Part shown: piece by piece, positions 1-10,320 of the stretch
How positions within the stretch are numbered: the stretch's first letter is position 1
How the letters are laid out: each line of letters begins with the position of its first letter
Assembly: GCA_963693085.1 (NCBI GenBank)
Contig: OY856412.1
Span: 1,123,515,244-1,123,579,243 of the forward strand
Source: Alisma plantago-aquatica
Lineage: Eukaryota; Streptophyta; Magnoliopsida; Alismatales; Alismataceae
Direction of reading: 5' to 3'
DNA: 64,000 nt
Made by a program: the position numbers and the translations under genes
Notes under the pieces: generated by a model
The model's input: only the letters and a program-made list of their open reading frames with translations
Database searches by the model: none
What the model was told of the DNA's origin: nothing

Positions 1-349
1 GACCCGACCTCCCACCTCCCTTCTTCCTCTTCTATCACTCACCACCTGCAAACCCTAACGCACAGCAGTGACGCCACTCCCTCTTCCTTCCTCCGCCACC
101 TTCGCCCTCACACCGACATGCCTAAACCCTAATGAGCCTCCATCTCGTCTGCTCTTTTCTAACAATGAAGACCCAGCAACCCTGCTCCTGCACTGCTTTG
201 ACCACCGCATCCATGCCACCATCGACAACAGTGCTACCTCAACCTTTCACTTGCTCCACCTCCATCGACCTACATGAAGTTGTGCCATTCCATGACGCCT
301 GACCTCCATCCCTCCGTCAACACCATGCCAACTTGTACGATCTTGCAAG

Positions 350-860
350 GACCAGTTGGAGTCGACGCACAGTCTCAGACTGATAGAACGACAGAGAGCG
401 ATGACCGTTTGGGCAGAGAGTGACGATCGTTTGAGCAGAAAACAATGATCGTTCGTCTAATAGAGACCGATAGTAGCATACCATCTAGGGAGAGATTACG
501 AGTAGCCGAAACTGTTTGGGGATGATCGGTCTCCAAACCAATTGGAGGTTGTCAAACCAACAAGACCGTTTTGATCACTTCACACGAAGATTGTCATGTA
601 GGAATCAAGACTGGTTGGAAACTAGTGAAGACTGCATAGACGTGCTTTCAGCAGACTATTTGGACATGAACTCTTATTAACTCCAAGATCGTATGAATGA
701 GAGTCCAAGACCATTTGGGCAATAGCCACCAAACCAAGACCGTTTGGAGTAAAACACTCCAAACCATTTGGATGATTAACGGTCTCCAGGACTATTTGGA
801 GGAAAAACTTATACGAGACCGTTTGGTCATCTAAACGGTCTCCAAATCGTTAAAGTAAAC
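350..860. repeat. Array of GACCGTTTGG-like words in U3
   Basis: A short word near GACCGTTTGG, with its complement CCAAACGGTC and variants, recurs many times in about 500 bases. It includes a perfect inverted repeat with 10-base arms, GAGACCGTTT at 815-824 and AAACGGTCTC at 833-842, separated by 8 bases. The array ends about 50 bases upstream of the TATA box at 906. The position suggests U3 enhancer repeats; function is inferred. Confidence 0.6.
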
Positions 861-905
861 TGTGAAAATTGCAATAGGGTCCAAAACGTCAAGACCCCAT
901 TCGAG

Positions 906-917
906 CCTATAAATAGG
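906..917 (+). promoter_or_regulatory. LTR TATA box
   Basis: CCTATAAATAGG lies downstream of the word array and upstream of a CT-rich leader, the usual arrangement of a plant LTR promoter. Confidence 0.5.
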
Positions 918-1463
918 ACCAGTAGGGTCCTCATTTGGGCATCGGGTCTGGGACGCCGACAGGCTACCTGAACACAGGTCTGATCCAGATCATCACACAT
1001 ATCCACCTGCTGCTCCTACTGTGATCGAGGAGACCAAAAAGAGAAGGAAGGAGTGATAAATACTTCCCAGTCTGTCTTGATGTCCCTCGTTCCTCGTCCA
1101 GATCTGCTCTGACATGATGTAGAAGACCACATCATCTTCACCAAGCTACGACTACCTTCTGCATCATGCTCATGGTGGAATCTTCCCTCTCTCTTGTTCT
1201 TCTTTTTTCTCGCATCATGAGTGAGTAGTTCCTTTTTGCTGGGGTTCGGGGACTAACCTCGCTTCCCATGCTCTCATGTCTTTTCATTTAACATTCCAAG
1301 GCAATGTATATAACTTTATATTTCGTTGCTAATCGTTAATGTTTGTAGTTTGGTTACCTGCTTGCTTTCATCATGTTTTTCCCTATGTTGTGAGAACTCA
1401 TATAAGTAGGATAGAATGTCGATTAATGAGGTTAACTTCCAAACTAGAAAATAGAATGGGATA

Positions 1464-1902
1464 CCTTGAGGTCATAAGTGTATGATCCGTGAGGGGACGA
1501 GCCATCTAGCCTACGGTGATGCTTGTGTGGCCTAAACATCCCTCAGGGAGGGCCACACCCTTAGTTGGATTTTGTATCTTCTTTGTTAATCATCGATGTT
1601 TGCTTGTTGATTAATCACCTTCTTGGTTGTCAATTAGCGCGGTTGACTCCTTGATGAGAACTTCCAATAGTATTCCTTGAGGTTGTAAGTGTGTGATCCA
1701 TAAGGGGATGAGCCAACTAACCTACAGTGATGCTTCTGTGTGCCTAACGCCTGTATAGGGGGCCCACAGTCTTAGTTGGATTTTTGTATCCTCAGATCCA
1801 TAAATGAGTGATCCGTATGGTGATGAGACATCTGATACCTAAGGTGATGCTTACACAAACCTAACGCTCGTATGGGGGGTTTTGCAACAGCTCCATTTGG
1901 AT
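1464..1902 (+). repeat. Three degenerate copies of a 107-113 base unit
   Basis: Copies at 1464-1570, 1675-1781 and about 1790-1902 share the pattern CCTTGAGG, GATCCGT, GATGAGCCA, CTAACCTA, GGTGATGC and, in two copies, a final TTAGTTGGAT. The first two are both 107 bases long. They lie in the transcribed downstream part of the probable LTR. The homologous piece at 11400-11530 has its own shorter internal repetition. Confidence 0.6.
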
Positions 1903-2459
1903 GGTTATATCTTGCCTGGATGTTTGATGTTTGGATGTGTTTGCATGTGTAGTGGTGGTGAAACCCGGGACCATCCCAGTGATTCCATATCATTAATCTA
2001 GATCCAACTTTAATTCTGCTCTTTACTTTCTTGCAATTAGTTTAATTAACCTCAAATCAACCAATCGTTCTAAACATTAGTCTTACTTGGGCTAGATTCG
2101 AATAACGACGATTCTTAAAAATGTTGTCTCTTGGGATTCGATCCTTAACTATACTGCGATAAGACTCATCCACTTGCTGTTGGTATTATTGCATAAGGTT
2201 TTGGTAAAATCTCGGGGAGTTCAACCCCGAGTGAGTTTGTTGTGCGATAATATTCCACGTCTGAGGTCAATGTCATGGTTGACTTCGAGGACCAGGGCAC
2301 CAACAAGGAACTCGAGATGCCCAGAAGCTTCACCGTTGCCACTCGAACTCAATGAGCTTCTCAATTTCTCATTTTCTCCTTGCCTTCACCTTGAACAGGT
2401 CGTCGGAACTCCGGCAAGGTTGGCAGGTTGCAGAGGGGGCAGGTTAGGATCAATTTAGC

Positions 2460-3379
2460 AATTGAACCCGCCGATCGTCTCGTCGTCGCTCTCCGTAGCA
2501 TTTAGGGTAGGCTTTAGGTATGATGGTACCCTTGAGTACCCCCCCTATATATAGGGTTAGATCGGAGAGTCTATTAGATTGGTAACTTCTTCCCTTGTCA
2601 ACGATAGCAAATAAAATTAGGGACTAGATTCTTCGGAACATTCTCCCGAAGTCGATGGACTCAATAGTTCTTCACATTATCGTCTCAATCGCTGGGAAAT
2701 CAAAATCCTAATTATTTTCCCAATCCTTCTATGATTCAGGGTAAATGATGATTAGCTACCCTTAGATCAGTGGTCCCTTAGACCAGGCGGGTCATCCAAC
2801 GGCCGATATTGATCCCGAACCCTAATTTCTTAAAATCGTGTTAAAAAGGGGATTTTAACAAGGAAACTTGGGAAATTCATTTCTCTTTCCTTGATTATTA
2901 TTTTTCACTCAAAATTTAGAGGAAACTCCATCTTAGCATTATCTAATCGAGTATTAAATTTGAAACCCAAATTCCTACAAAAAAGGGTGTTTCTTTCCCA
3001 TCCAAGTTATCCATTAATTAACCCAAATTTTAATTGATATTTCTTTTTCCTTTGCCATTATCTTACCATTTAGAATTCCTTGGAATTCAAGGAACTCTAA
3101 AGGCACGAAATCCCTTCTTGGGAAATATTCCTTTGCCCTTTTCTCTTATCATTTATCCCTTTCTTATTTATTCCTTTTATTAGATAAATTCATTTTCCTT
3201 TTATTTCTCTTTTTCTTGTAATTGGGCTCAATAGCCAATAAGGCCCACAAAGCTACTAATAAGGCTATTGTAAACGAAATTTATTCATTCAAATCAAACC
3301 ACACCATTATTTCTTCATATATCCATATTAAGAGAAATTGCATTTCTCACCAAAAGTACCCAAAATTGGGGTTTTAACA
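2460..3379 (-). mobile_element. Ty3/gypsy LTR fragment related to the GypC LTR
   Basis: Read on the minus strand, the segment begins at 3379 with TGTTAAAACCCCAATTTTGG and continues with GGTGAGAAATG, AATTTCTC, a purine/AT stretch, AATAGCCTTATTAG and GGGC. This is the same order as the start of the GypC LTR at 47795 and 55703. A TATA box lies about 830 bases in, against about 950 in GypC. No TG..CA right end, primer-binding site or target duplication was found at the low-coordinate side, so this is a truncated or interrupted LTR. Its 5' end abuts the gag of GypA directly. Confidence 0.65.
2544..2555 (-). promoter_or_regulatory. TATA box of the minus-strand LTR fragment
   Basis: The self-complementary CCTATATATAGG matches the position of the TATA box in the related GypC LTR. 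Minus orientation is set by the LTR start at 3379. Confidence 0.5.
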
Positions 3380-3381
3380 CT

Positions 3382-4200
3382 CAGGGTCCAAGAAAGAACT
3401 TTGAGCGGTTGAAGCGTGTGGGGGGCACAAAGTATGTGGGCACAGATGACCCAACAAACATAGATATGTGGTTGAAATGGTTGTAAAAGGCATTCAAGAT
3501 CTTAAATATCTCTAAGGAGGACAAGGTGAATCATGTGATCTACCTTTTGAAGGATAGTCCTTGTCATTGGTGGGCCATCAAGGGAGAGAAGAGACCAACT
3601 GAGGTGATTAGTTAAGAAGCATTTCAATGGAAGTTTGTGAGCAATTACTTCCCTAAGACATATCTGGAGGAGTATATCACTCAGTTTGAGTAGTTGTGCT
3701 GGGAATTGTGGTCTATAAATGACTATGCGGCAAAGTTCATGGAGTTGTTGTGGTTTTGTTCTCACATGACGACAATGGAGAAGGAGAGGATTGGAAGGTT
3801 TGAGAAAGGCCTAAATGGCAAATTGGCACAAATGACATCATCCTTGGAGTCCCAAAAGAAAATTTCCAACTTTGTGGAGTCTATGAGAAGGACTGAGAAT
3901 CCAGTCATGGATTAGAGAGAAACTAATGTGATAAAGAGATCATCCCAATTCCAAGGACAATTGTATAGAGGTTTCAAGAAATTGAGGTTCTCTTTACCAC
4001 AATAACATCATTCTTAGTGTTACCCTAGCAAAGTGAGAGGTTGTAGCTTCCCTCTTGCTGGGGTGAATAATTCTAAATTGATGTTTGTGATAGAGTCATC
4101 TAGGCCACAATATGATACAAGATTGTGCCACAATATGATACCAGATTGTGCTTCAAGTGTGGCCAGGTTGGGCATGTCATATGGTCTCGCTCCATGAAGA
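3382..4200 (+). pseudogene. gag: GypA gag (capsid and zinc knuckle), broken
   Basis: This encodes the structural Gag part of a Ty3/gypsy polyprotein. One frame runs from 3382 to 3912. It carries the usual Retrotrans_gag pattern: a KYVGTDDP-like start, W-L-W, KVNHVIYLLKD, a CHWWA segment, FPKTYLEEYITQFE and the INDYAAKFMELL block. In-frame stops are at 3484 (TAA), 3613 (TAA), 3691 (TAG) and 3913 (TAG). A CCHC-type zinc knuckle follows at 4149-4200 in another frame, beginning CFKCGQVGH. Its last cysteine position is arginine. A 23-base tandem duplication at 4115-4160 accounts for the frame change between capsid and knuckle. Confidence 0.8.
4115..4160 (+). repeat. 23-base tandem duplication in GypA gag
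   Basis: Two near-identical 23-base copies, 4115-4137 and 4138-4160, each read CCACAATATGATAC(A/C) followed by AGATTGTG. Since 23 is not a multiple of three, the duplication shifts the frame by two, exactly the offset seen between the gag frame and the knuckle/protease frame. Confidence 0.85.
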
Positions 4201-4343
4201 ACCAAGAGGTTACCCAACAACCAAGGTAGATCCAGGTGTGCTTACAACAATAATACAGTAGTTATGTCACTAGAGGATGTAGGTAGACATCACATGTAGG
4301 GTCTTGAAGTCCAACTAGTGGAGGTCAAGGAAGACAACAAGCA

Positions 4344-4803
4344 ATGGCTAGATTATATGCTATAAGTCAGTTGGAAGGAGTGGTCAGCCCATTGGTCATG
4401 ACATGTCATATGGAACTTCTTCATTCTGACTTATTTGCATCTACATATGTATTTATTTTGATTGACTTAGGTGCAACACATTCATTTATCAGCTGGGAGG
4501 TGATAAATAGTTGTAACTTGCATATTTCTAGTTGAGTTGATAATCTTTTGTTAGAGACTCCTTTGGTTGGTTCCCTCATTTTGCGAGCAGTGTGTCGATC
4601 TTGCTTTCTTTGTTTCTCAAGTTGCAACATTCAAGTGAATTTTATGCCACTTGATATGCATGGATTCACTATGATCATAGGGATAGATACCTTAGAGAAG
4701 TATAAGATCAATTTGGACTGTGCCTCCAAAGTTTTGACATCTTATGATGGGGATTTCGCTTGGATTTCTAGGGAGATAGGAATATTCTTCCCACCTATCT
4801 AGT
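4344..4803 (+). pseudogene. pol: GypA retropepsin-like protease
   Basis: This is the aspartic protease segment that would process the polyprotein. The active-site region reads LIDLGATHSFIS, where functional plant gypsy proteases usually have D-S-G, so the second position is leucine. Further family blocks follow: VCRSCFLCFSSCNIQV, DMHGFTMIIGIDTLEKY and NLDCASKVLT. All are in one frame, with a stop after HISS at about 4533 and a second at 4801. It sits between the Gag zinc knuckle and reverse transcriptase, as expected. Confidence 0.75.
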
Positions 4804-4879
4804 GTTGGCAGTGCAAAGAAGCTGATGAGAAAAGGATGTCAAGTTTTCTTTGCCCACATGGTGGATACCAAGGTGAGAA

Positions 4880-5248
4880 GTCCTAGTTTCTAAGATGTAC
4901 CTGTGGTGTGTGAGTATAAGCATGTTTTTCCCAATTAGTTTCTAGGTGTTCCATCTATGAGAGAAATTGATTTTGAAATCAATCTAGCCCTCAGAACACA
5001 ACCCATAGCACAGGTACCCTATAGGATGGCTCCATCTTATATGAAGGAGTTGAAGACACAGTTGCAAGATTTTTTAGAAAGTGTTTTATACATCTAAGCA
5101 CTTAGCCTTAGGGTTCTCCAGTGTTGTTTGTGAAGAAGGATGGTTCTATGAGGCTTTGCATAGACTTATAGCAGTTGAACAAGGTCACAATGAAGAATAA
5201 GTATTTGCTACCAAGGATAGATCATATGTTTAATTAGTTGAGAGGTGT
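4880..5248 (+). pseudogene. pol: GypA reverse transcriptase, N-terminal part
   Basis: This is the first half of the reverse transcriptase, which copies element RNA into DNA. Recognisable blocks are a V-F-P like linker, MREIDFEINL, PIAQVPYRMAP, KELKTQLQDFL, then in a shifted frame SPVLFVKKDGSMRLCID and NKVTMKNKYLLPRID. There are several stops, including a TAG replacing the usual glutamine codon of the DQL block near 5233. The domain is cut at 5248 by Cass1 and resumes at 6080. Confidence 0.75.
5244..5248. repeat. Target-site duplication of Cass1, left copy
   Basis: GGTGT immediately precedes the TG of the left LTR. The same five bases follow the right LTR at 6080-6084. Confidence 0.85.
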
Positions 5249-5538
5249 TGTAACATTCTAGTATTTGAGGCCTCGGATAAAACACTCTTAAAAGGAATGA
5301 TTGGACTACCCATATCACCAAGGTGCACCTCCTTTCCCGTGATCCCATCACTAAGAACTCCATAGTTAAGCATGGTCGGCTTGGAGTAGTACTGGGATGG
5401 GTGACCTGTCGGGAAGTTGATCCTAGCATGCACGTGAGTGAGGATAAAGCGCGCAGTTAAGGCTAATGGTGGTCTGTGGGGCCAGTCGCCATTCCTAAAA
5501 CTCTGCTAGAGCCTTGGGTAGTGGGCCCGGGCATTACA
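5249..5538 (+). repeat. Cass1 left LTR
   Basis: 290 bases, TG to CA, aligned end to end with 5789-6079. It holds a 5S rRNA-derived block in the middle. Confidence 0.88.
5303..5430 (+). other. 5S rRNA-derived block in Cass1 left LTR
   Basis: Same order as plant 5S rRNA: a degenerate 5' end GGACTACCCATATCACCA, then GATCCCATCA, AACTCC, AGTTAAGC, AGTAGTACT, GGATGGGTGACC and GGGAAGT. The box C region GGATGGGTGACC is intact. Box A is changed: AGTTAAGCATGGTCGG against the usual AGTTAAGCGTGCTTGG. It is not a functional 5S gene, because the 5' end and the 5'/3' pairing are degenerate. Confidence 0.85.
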
Positions 5539-5540
5539 AA

Positions 5541-5553
5541 TGGTATCAGAGCC
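5541..5553 (+). other. Cass1 primer-binding site (initiator Met-tRNA type)
   Basis: TGGTATCAGAGCC lies two bases after the left LTR. This sequence is complementary to the 3' end of plant initiator methionine tRNA and primes minus-strand synthesis. Confidence 0.88.
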
Positions 5554-5775
5554 ATAACCCCTCCAGTAGGTGGGGCCCACATGGGCATGGCATGCCAGTC
5601 TTGAGCCGTGTGGTCCAGACATGTAGGAAAGGGTTGTCCATGGTTGACGTAGCACCCTTGCGCTGGTATTCCGTGATCGGGAGCTAGGTGTCCATGGGCC
5701 ATTGTGGGTCTGCACTGAAATGGGGTCAAATTATGAGGCCATATAGTTGAACCTTGACGAGGACGTCAAGAGTCT

Positions 5776-5788
5776 AAGTGGGGGAGAT
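5776..5788 (+). other. Cass1 polypurine tract
   Basis: AAGTGGGGGAGAT abuts the right LTR, the expected plus-strand primer position. Confidence 0.8.
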
Positions 5789-6079
5789 TGTAACATGCCA
5801 GGATTTGAGATCTTGGATAAGTTGATCTTAAAAGAAATGATTGGACTACCCATATCACCAAGGTGTACCTCCTATTCAGGAAGCCCATCTCTAAAGAACT
5901 CCATAGTTAAGCGTGCTCAGCTTGGAGTAGTACTAGGATGGGTGCCCAGTCGGGAAGTTGATCCTGGCTTGCACGTCAGTGTGGACAAAGTGTGCAGTTA
6001 AGGCCAGTGGTGGTCTGTGGGGCCAATCATCATTCCTGAAACTCTACTAAAGCCTTGGGCAGTGGGCCCGGGTGTTACA
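5789..6079 (+). repeat. Cass1 right LTR with 5S rRNA-derived block
   Basis: 291 bases. The 5S-like block spans about 5843-5970. Here box A is well kept, AGTTAAGCGTGCTCAG at 5905-5920, while box C carries a change, GGATGGGTGCCC. The two LTRs have thus lost different promoter elements. Confidence 0.88.
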
Positions 6080-6520
6080 GGTGTTGTAGTGTTTTCCAAG
6101 ATAAATTTGAGGTTAGGGTAATATCAGATAAGAATCAAGGAAGATGGCATGTGTAAGACTTCTTTTAGAATGTGGTATGTCATTATGAGTTTGTAGTTAT
6201 TTTGTTTGGACTAACCAATGCACTAGCAGCATGATGAACAAAGTTTTCAAACAATACATTTATCAATTTGTGGTGGTGTTCATAGATGACATCTTGATAT
6301 ACTTCATCGATAGTCAACAACTTGAGCAACATCTTCGACAAATGTTATTGTTGTTAAGGCAGTATAGGCTTTTTGCTAAGTTTAGCAAGTGTACGTTTTG
6401 GCTAATTCAGGTGTGTTTTCTTGGTCATCTCATAAATGAGAAAGGTTTTTTATGTAGATCCCAAGAAGGTGCAGTTGATGTTGGAGTGGTAGCAGCCCAA
6501 GACACTAACTAAGGTTCGGA
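6080..6520 (+). pseudogene. pol: GypA reverse transcriptase, C-terminal part
   Basis: Continuation of the domain interrupted by Cass1. The first residues, VVFSKINLRLG and YQIRIKEDG, continue the expected order directly after the 5-base duplication. The catalytic block reads VVFIDDILIY, so both aspartates of the F-x-D-D motif are kept. It is followed by EQHLRQML, LFAKFSKCTFWL and FLGHLIN. Frameshifts and stops occur around 6115, 6155 and 6200. Confidence 0.8.
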
Positions 6521-7060
6521 GCTTCCTAGGTTTAGCTGCTTATTCAATAAGGTTCATTAAGAACTTTAGTGTCATAGCTTTACCATTGACCAGGCTGACT
6601 AGAAATGATGTTCCTTTCCTTTGGGATGACAAGTGTCAAAGTTCTTTCTAGGATTTGAAGGAGAAGTTGACAAGTGTTCCAGTGTTGATGTCGCTTGAGC
6701 CTGGTAAAAGCTACATCATATTTTGTGAGCTTCAAGGAATGGGTTGGGATGTGTGTTTATGTCAGACAAGAACATGATTTCTTTTACTTCTCCATAGATT
6801 AAGAAACACAAGTAAAAGTAGCCAACTAATAATATGGAGTTAAAAACTATAGTTTATGCCTTGAATATTCATAGACACTACTTGTATGTAGGGAAGTGTC
6901 AAATTTTCACAGATCACGAGAATATGTAGTCATCTTTTCAAAGTAGGAGTTGGATATGAGGCAGAGGAGGTGGATGGAGCTAATGAAGGACTATTACTAT
7001 ACAATAATCTATCATCCTAGAAAGGAAAATGTAGTGGCTAATTGAGCAGGAATTTATCTT
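6520..7060 (+). pseudogene. pol: GypA RNase H region
   Basis: RNase H removes the RNA strand during reverse transcription. Visible blocks are a connection segment (SFLGL-like, IRFIKNFSVIALPLTRLTR), a degenerate start GLGCVFM near 6735, MELKTIVYALNIHRHYLYVGKCQIFTDHEN around 6835-6930, and a trace of the following NVVAN segment near 7028. Many stops and at least two frame changes are present. Confidence 0.65.
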
Positions 7061-7084
7061 CATCATTGTCTAAGCATAAAGCTC

Positions 7085-8400
7085 AGTTGCACTCTATGGC
7101 ATGTCACAAGCGAGACATGTTGGTGTTGCTTAGGTAGATAAACGTACAGTTAGAGGTCTCCTTGTTAGTAGGTTTGTTGAAATAGTTACAAGTGAAACCA
7201 ACATTGATACAATAGATCAAGGATTCCCAGAAGGATGATACTTTTATGTAGAAAATCATATTAGAGTTTGGCACTAGGAAACATTATTGGTTTCATGAGA
7301 TGGATGAAGGGGTAGTGAGTTTTCACAATTGGATGGTGGTTCCTGATATAAGCGGTTTGAGGGAGATGGTACTTGACGAGGCTCATTCCTTAATGTATTC
7401 TATACATAATGGTAGTACAAAGATGTATCATAATCTTAAGGATTTGTATCAGTTCCCATGTTTGAAGAGTGATGTGGTGGGTGTTGTTCTCAAATGTTGA
7501 GTTTGTCAATAGGTCAAAGAAGATCATTAGAAGCCTACATGAACAATTACAAGTATTGCCAATTCTATAGTGGAAATGGGATTAGATAATCATTGACTTC
7601 GTCGTCGGTCTATCGAGGACACCCAAAATTCATTATATGATTTGGGTGATTGTTCATCGAGTGACAAAATCAACTCACTATTTGCGGGTAATGACCACCT
7701 AAACTGCATAGAAGTTGGCACAAATCTATATTTATGATATAGTTCGTCTGCATGGCATACCAGTTACAATAATATCAGATAGAGGTCCTTAGTTCACAAG
7801 AAGGTTTTGGGAATGCCTACATACATATTTGGGGGCACAGTTGAAGTTCAGTACAACCTTCCACCCACAAATATACAACCAGTTAGAAAGGACCACTCAT
7901 ACACTGGAAGATCTTTTGAGGGCATGTGTACTTCAATTTCTTAGAAGTTGGGATATTCACCTAAACTTGATTGAGTTTGCCTACAACAAATGTTACCAGA
8001 GGAGTATACACATGGCATCATATGAGGCTTTGTACAATAGGTGTTGTAGGTCCCCTCTTTGTTGGTACGAGGCAGGTGAATATCAGTTGTTGGGTCTGAT
8101 TTGGTTCAATAAAATTCAGATAATATTAAGGTGATCAAGGAACATCTGAAGGCAACACATAACAGACATAACTCATATGCAGATCATCATTGTAGACCAT
8201 TGGAGTTCTAAATTGGAGATCATGTGTATCCCAAAGTCTCCCCTTGGAAGGGTGTTTTGAGTTTTGATAAGATGAGTAAGTTGGATACTAGGTTCATCAG
8301 ACCTTACCTTATCTTAGTTCAAGTTGGGAAGGTAGCATATAAGCTGGAGTTGCCACTGGATTTGCACTGAATGCACAATGTGTTCCATGTTTCTTTGTTG
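7085..8400 (+). pseudogene. pol: GypA integrase, broken
   Basis: Integrase inserts the DNA copy into the host genome. The HHCC zinc-binding domain is at about 7345-7510, with LDEAHSLMYSIHNGSTKMYHNLKDLYQFP, then a cysteine pair. The catalytic core follows: IDFVVGLSRTP near 7590 with the first acidic residue, SDRGP near 7780 with the second, and QLERTTHTLEDLLRACVLQF near 7880 with the glutamate. A C-terminal segment around 8200-8400 has GDHVYPKVSPWKGVL, KLDTRFIRPYLI and a YKLEL block. The catalytic residues are present but the frame changes several times. Confidence 0.75.
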
Positions 8401-8479
8401 AGGAAGTGTTACCTTGACATTAAGATGATGATATAGCCAGTGGAGGTATAGTTGAATGAGTATGTTACATATGTTGAGG

Positions 8480-8668
8480 GTCTGGTGTTGATCTTATATA
8501 GGAGTGAACAGAAGGTTAGGAACAAGGATATATCCCTAGTGAAGGTTTTATGGAATCATTATGGGGTATAAGAAACTATGTGGGGGTTAGAAGATGAGAT
8601 GTGTAGGAAATACACTTCCTTGTTTGCCTAGGATTTTAGGGGCAACATCTTTATTAGGATTTTATGGT
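8480..8668 (+). pseudogene. pol: GypA polyprotein C-terminal tail and pre-LTR region
   Basis: A short tail encodes a V-K-V-L-W-like block and WGLEDEMCRKYTSLFA, the usual end of this gypsy type. It is followed by GGGGCAACATCTTTATTAGG, a degraded polypurine/3' region immediately before the LTR start at 8669. Confidence 0.6.
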
Positions 8669-10320
8669 TGTAAGGCCCCTAACCTTTCATAATACTTAAA
8701 CATAAATATCTGGCTTAACTGGGTGCTTAGTTTTAAAAATCTAACTTTATTCTATATTTGAAAATCACTTGATAATTCTATGTTTAAATTTGGAATAAAA
8801 ATTGGACCTTATTTGATAAAGGTATACAACTTTATGTAACTTATGGAATTTTTCATAATTTATCCATTCCTAGGGATATAAAACTCTTCTTACACTTGCA
8901 TGATCTGTTATATGGTGTTTAACACAAGGTTGCAAAATTTCTTCACCTATGGATGCTTTTGAACTTTGATTTCATGGGATTTTATATATGTATAACTTGG
9001 TTATTAGTAGTGTTGTGTTTTCTTTGATCGACGTCTCAATGGTCGATGGGTTCCTCTATCTCATTAGGTCGACAGGATTGCCAAAATAGGAGAGTGACAT
9101 GTTTCCAATGACTGATAGACTTTTTGACTGATGGAAGCGCAGTCCTTAGACCCACCATCTACCATACCTATATAAACACCCCATTTTCTCTCTCTCTCTT
9201 ATATTTTGTGCATCCTTCATCATGGACTAGAGATTAGCAATACCCCATTGGGGTCAACAATTGTGTGGTTCATTGATGCATGTCAAGATCAAGTTTTCTT
9301 TAGACTGATCAAAGGCTTCAAATCTCGTTTCTTACTCCATATATGTAAGATCATTGCTTCAAAACCATTTTATTTTGTTGTTATTCACCCTATATTCCAC
9401 CAAGGTTGAGTTTCATGGTGCTTCTTGCTACATAAGGCCTAAGAAGACTCTCTCTTTCTCCCCTTTCCATTAGATTCACATTGTTTGTGAAGATAGGAGG
9501 CGTTCTTGGAGTTTTTTTAGACCAAGATATGAGTTTTTTTTGTGGATTTCAAAGTTTCTCCTTCTTTAAGATTGATTTATTCTCTACCAAGTTGAGTGAT
9601 ATAACTTTAAAAGCATTTCTTTTCTACTTTCTACATGTATGACTATAATTATACACTAGAAATTCATAAAATATAAAAGGTGATATTTCAAAGCATTGTT
9701 TTATATAGAATGATTATAATAAGAGTTCTTAAGTTTTACTTAGATTCTATGAACAATTTTATATTTTAAAAGTGAACCTTTCCTTGAATATATAAGGTCT
9801 AAAAGTCGAAATATAAGTTTGTTGGCTCCTAAAAATTTCATTATTATGGAGTTTTCATACCCAAGAAAAAGGTAATCTGACCCATGTATTATTCCTTATG
9901 CAAATATTAGGATCTATAATCATTTTTATGGTGTTGTAATGATAGTTGAATGAAACCATACTGCAGAAGGTAGCTGATCCATAATAGGTATTGAGCATAT
10001 GATTGACTACTTCTTAAAAATATCACAACTATTACATACAATGATATTTTTTGATGAAATTTCGGATTTTTTCTTCCTTATGACTCATTCAGAACTTTGT
10101 AAGGTTTCAAATGATGTTGATTGATGAATGCTTATTCATCCCAGTTTTAGCTACATTATCAGTCTAGTTTAGCATTCATATATCTTAGTTTCCCCAAGAG
10201 TAGCTTTGTTTTGATCTACTTAGGTTTATATGTCAATTTGTAGTAATTTGATACTTATCTTAACTCCCTTTGTAGGTTTTGAATTCTATCACTTGTAGCA
10301 ATTTTGCCTAGGGGGTCCCA
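8669..10320 (+). repeat. GypA 3' LTR, first part
   Basis: The LTR begins TGTAAGGCCCCTAACC directly after the pol tail. A TATA box at 9167-9180 and a CT-rich leader at 9186-9203 support LTR identity. Beyond about 10320 the sequence becomes the Tat/Athila-like piece. The partner 5' LTR is absent, so the LTR length cannot be confirmed. Confidence 0.6.
9167..9180 (+). promoter_or_regulatory. GypA LTR TATA box
   Basis: CCTATATAAACACC precedes a TCTCTCTC leader. TCGAC-containing words (for example at 9028-9075) lie within 150 bases upstream. Confidence 0.6.

Larger units (their letters stand above)
1..2270 (+). mobile_element. Probable Tat/Athila-type LTR, right part (left edge outside window)
   Basis: No coding domain is visible. 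The part from about 1000 to 2270 is homologous to about 10970-11885. Both pieces run in the same order: a CT-rich leader, a segment ending in GGGGACTA(A/G)CC, a stretch with TGAAACCC, TTTCTTGCAATTAG or its equivalent, then TTGGGATTCGATCCTTAAC and CTATACTG. That last block is typical of sequence near the 3' end of Tat/Athila/Ogre-class gypsy LTRs. A TATA box lies at 906-917 and repeated GACCGTTTGG-like words lie upstream. I do not see the primer-binding site usual for this clade, so the exact right end and the lineage are inference. Confidence 0.42.
5249..6079 (+). mobile_element. Cass1: complete Cassandra-type TRIM retrotransposon
   Basis: Two LTRs of 290 and 291 bases start TGTAACAT and end TTACA. 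They flank a 250-base non-coding interior with a TGGTATCAGAGCC primer-binding site and an AAGTGGGGGAGAT polypurine tract. Each LTR contains sequence matching plant 5S rRNA, the hallmark of the Cassandra family. A 5-base target duplication GGTGT flanks the element at 5244-5248 and 6080-6084. It encodes no protein and must depend on enzymes from other elements. It interrupts the reverse transcriptase of GypA and is therefore younger. Confidence 0.9.

Noticed and set aside
68..277. 69-codon open frame rich in proline, threonine and leucine at the left edge
   Set aside because: Low-complexity C-rich LTR-like sequence, no domain, no support for a host gene.
5303..5970. Possible genuine 5S rRNA genes
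   Set aside because: The 5S-like blocks lie inside LTRs of a Cassandra element, and their ends are too degenerate to form the 5S closing stem.
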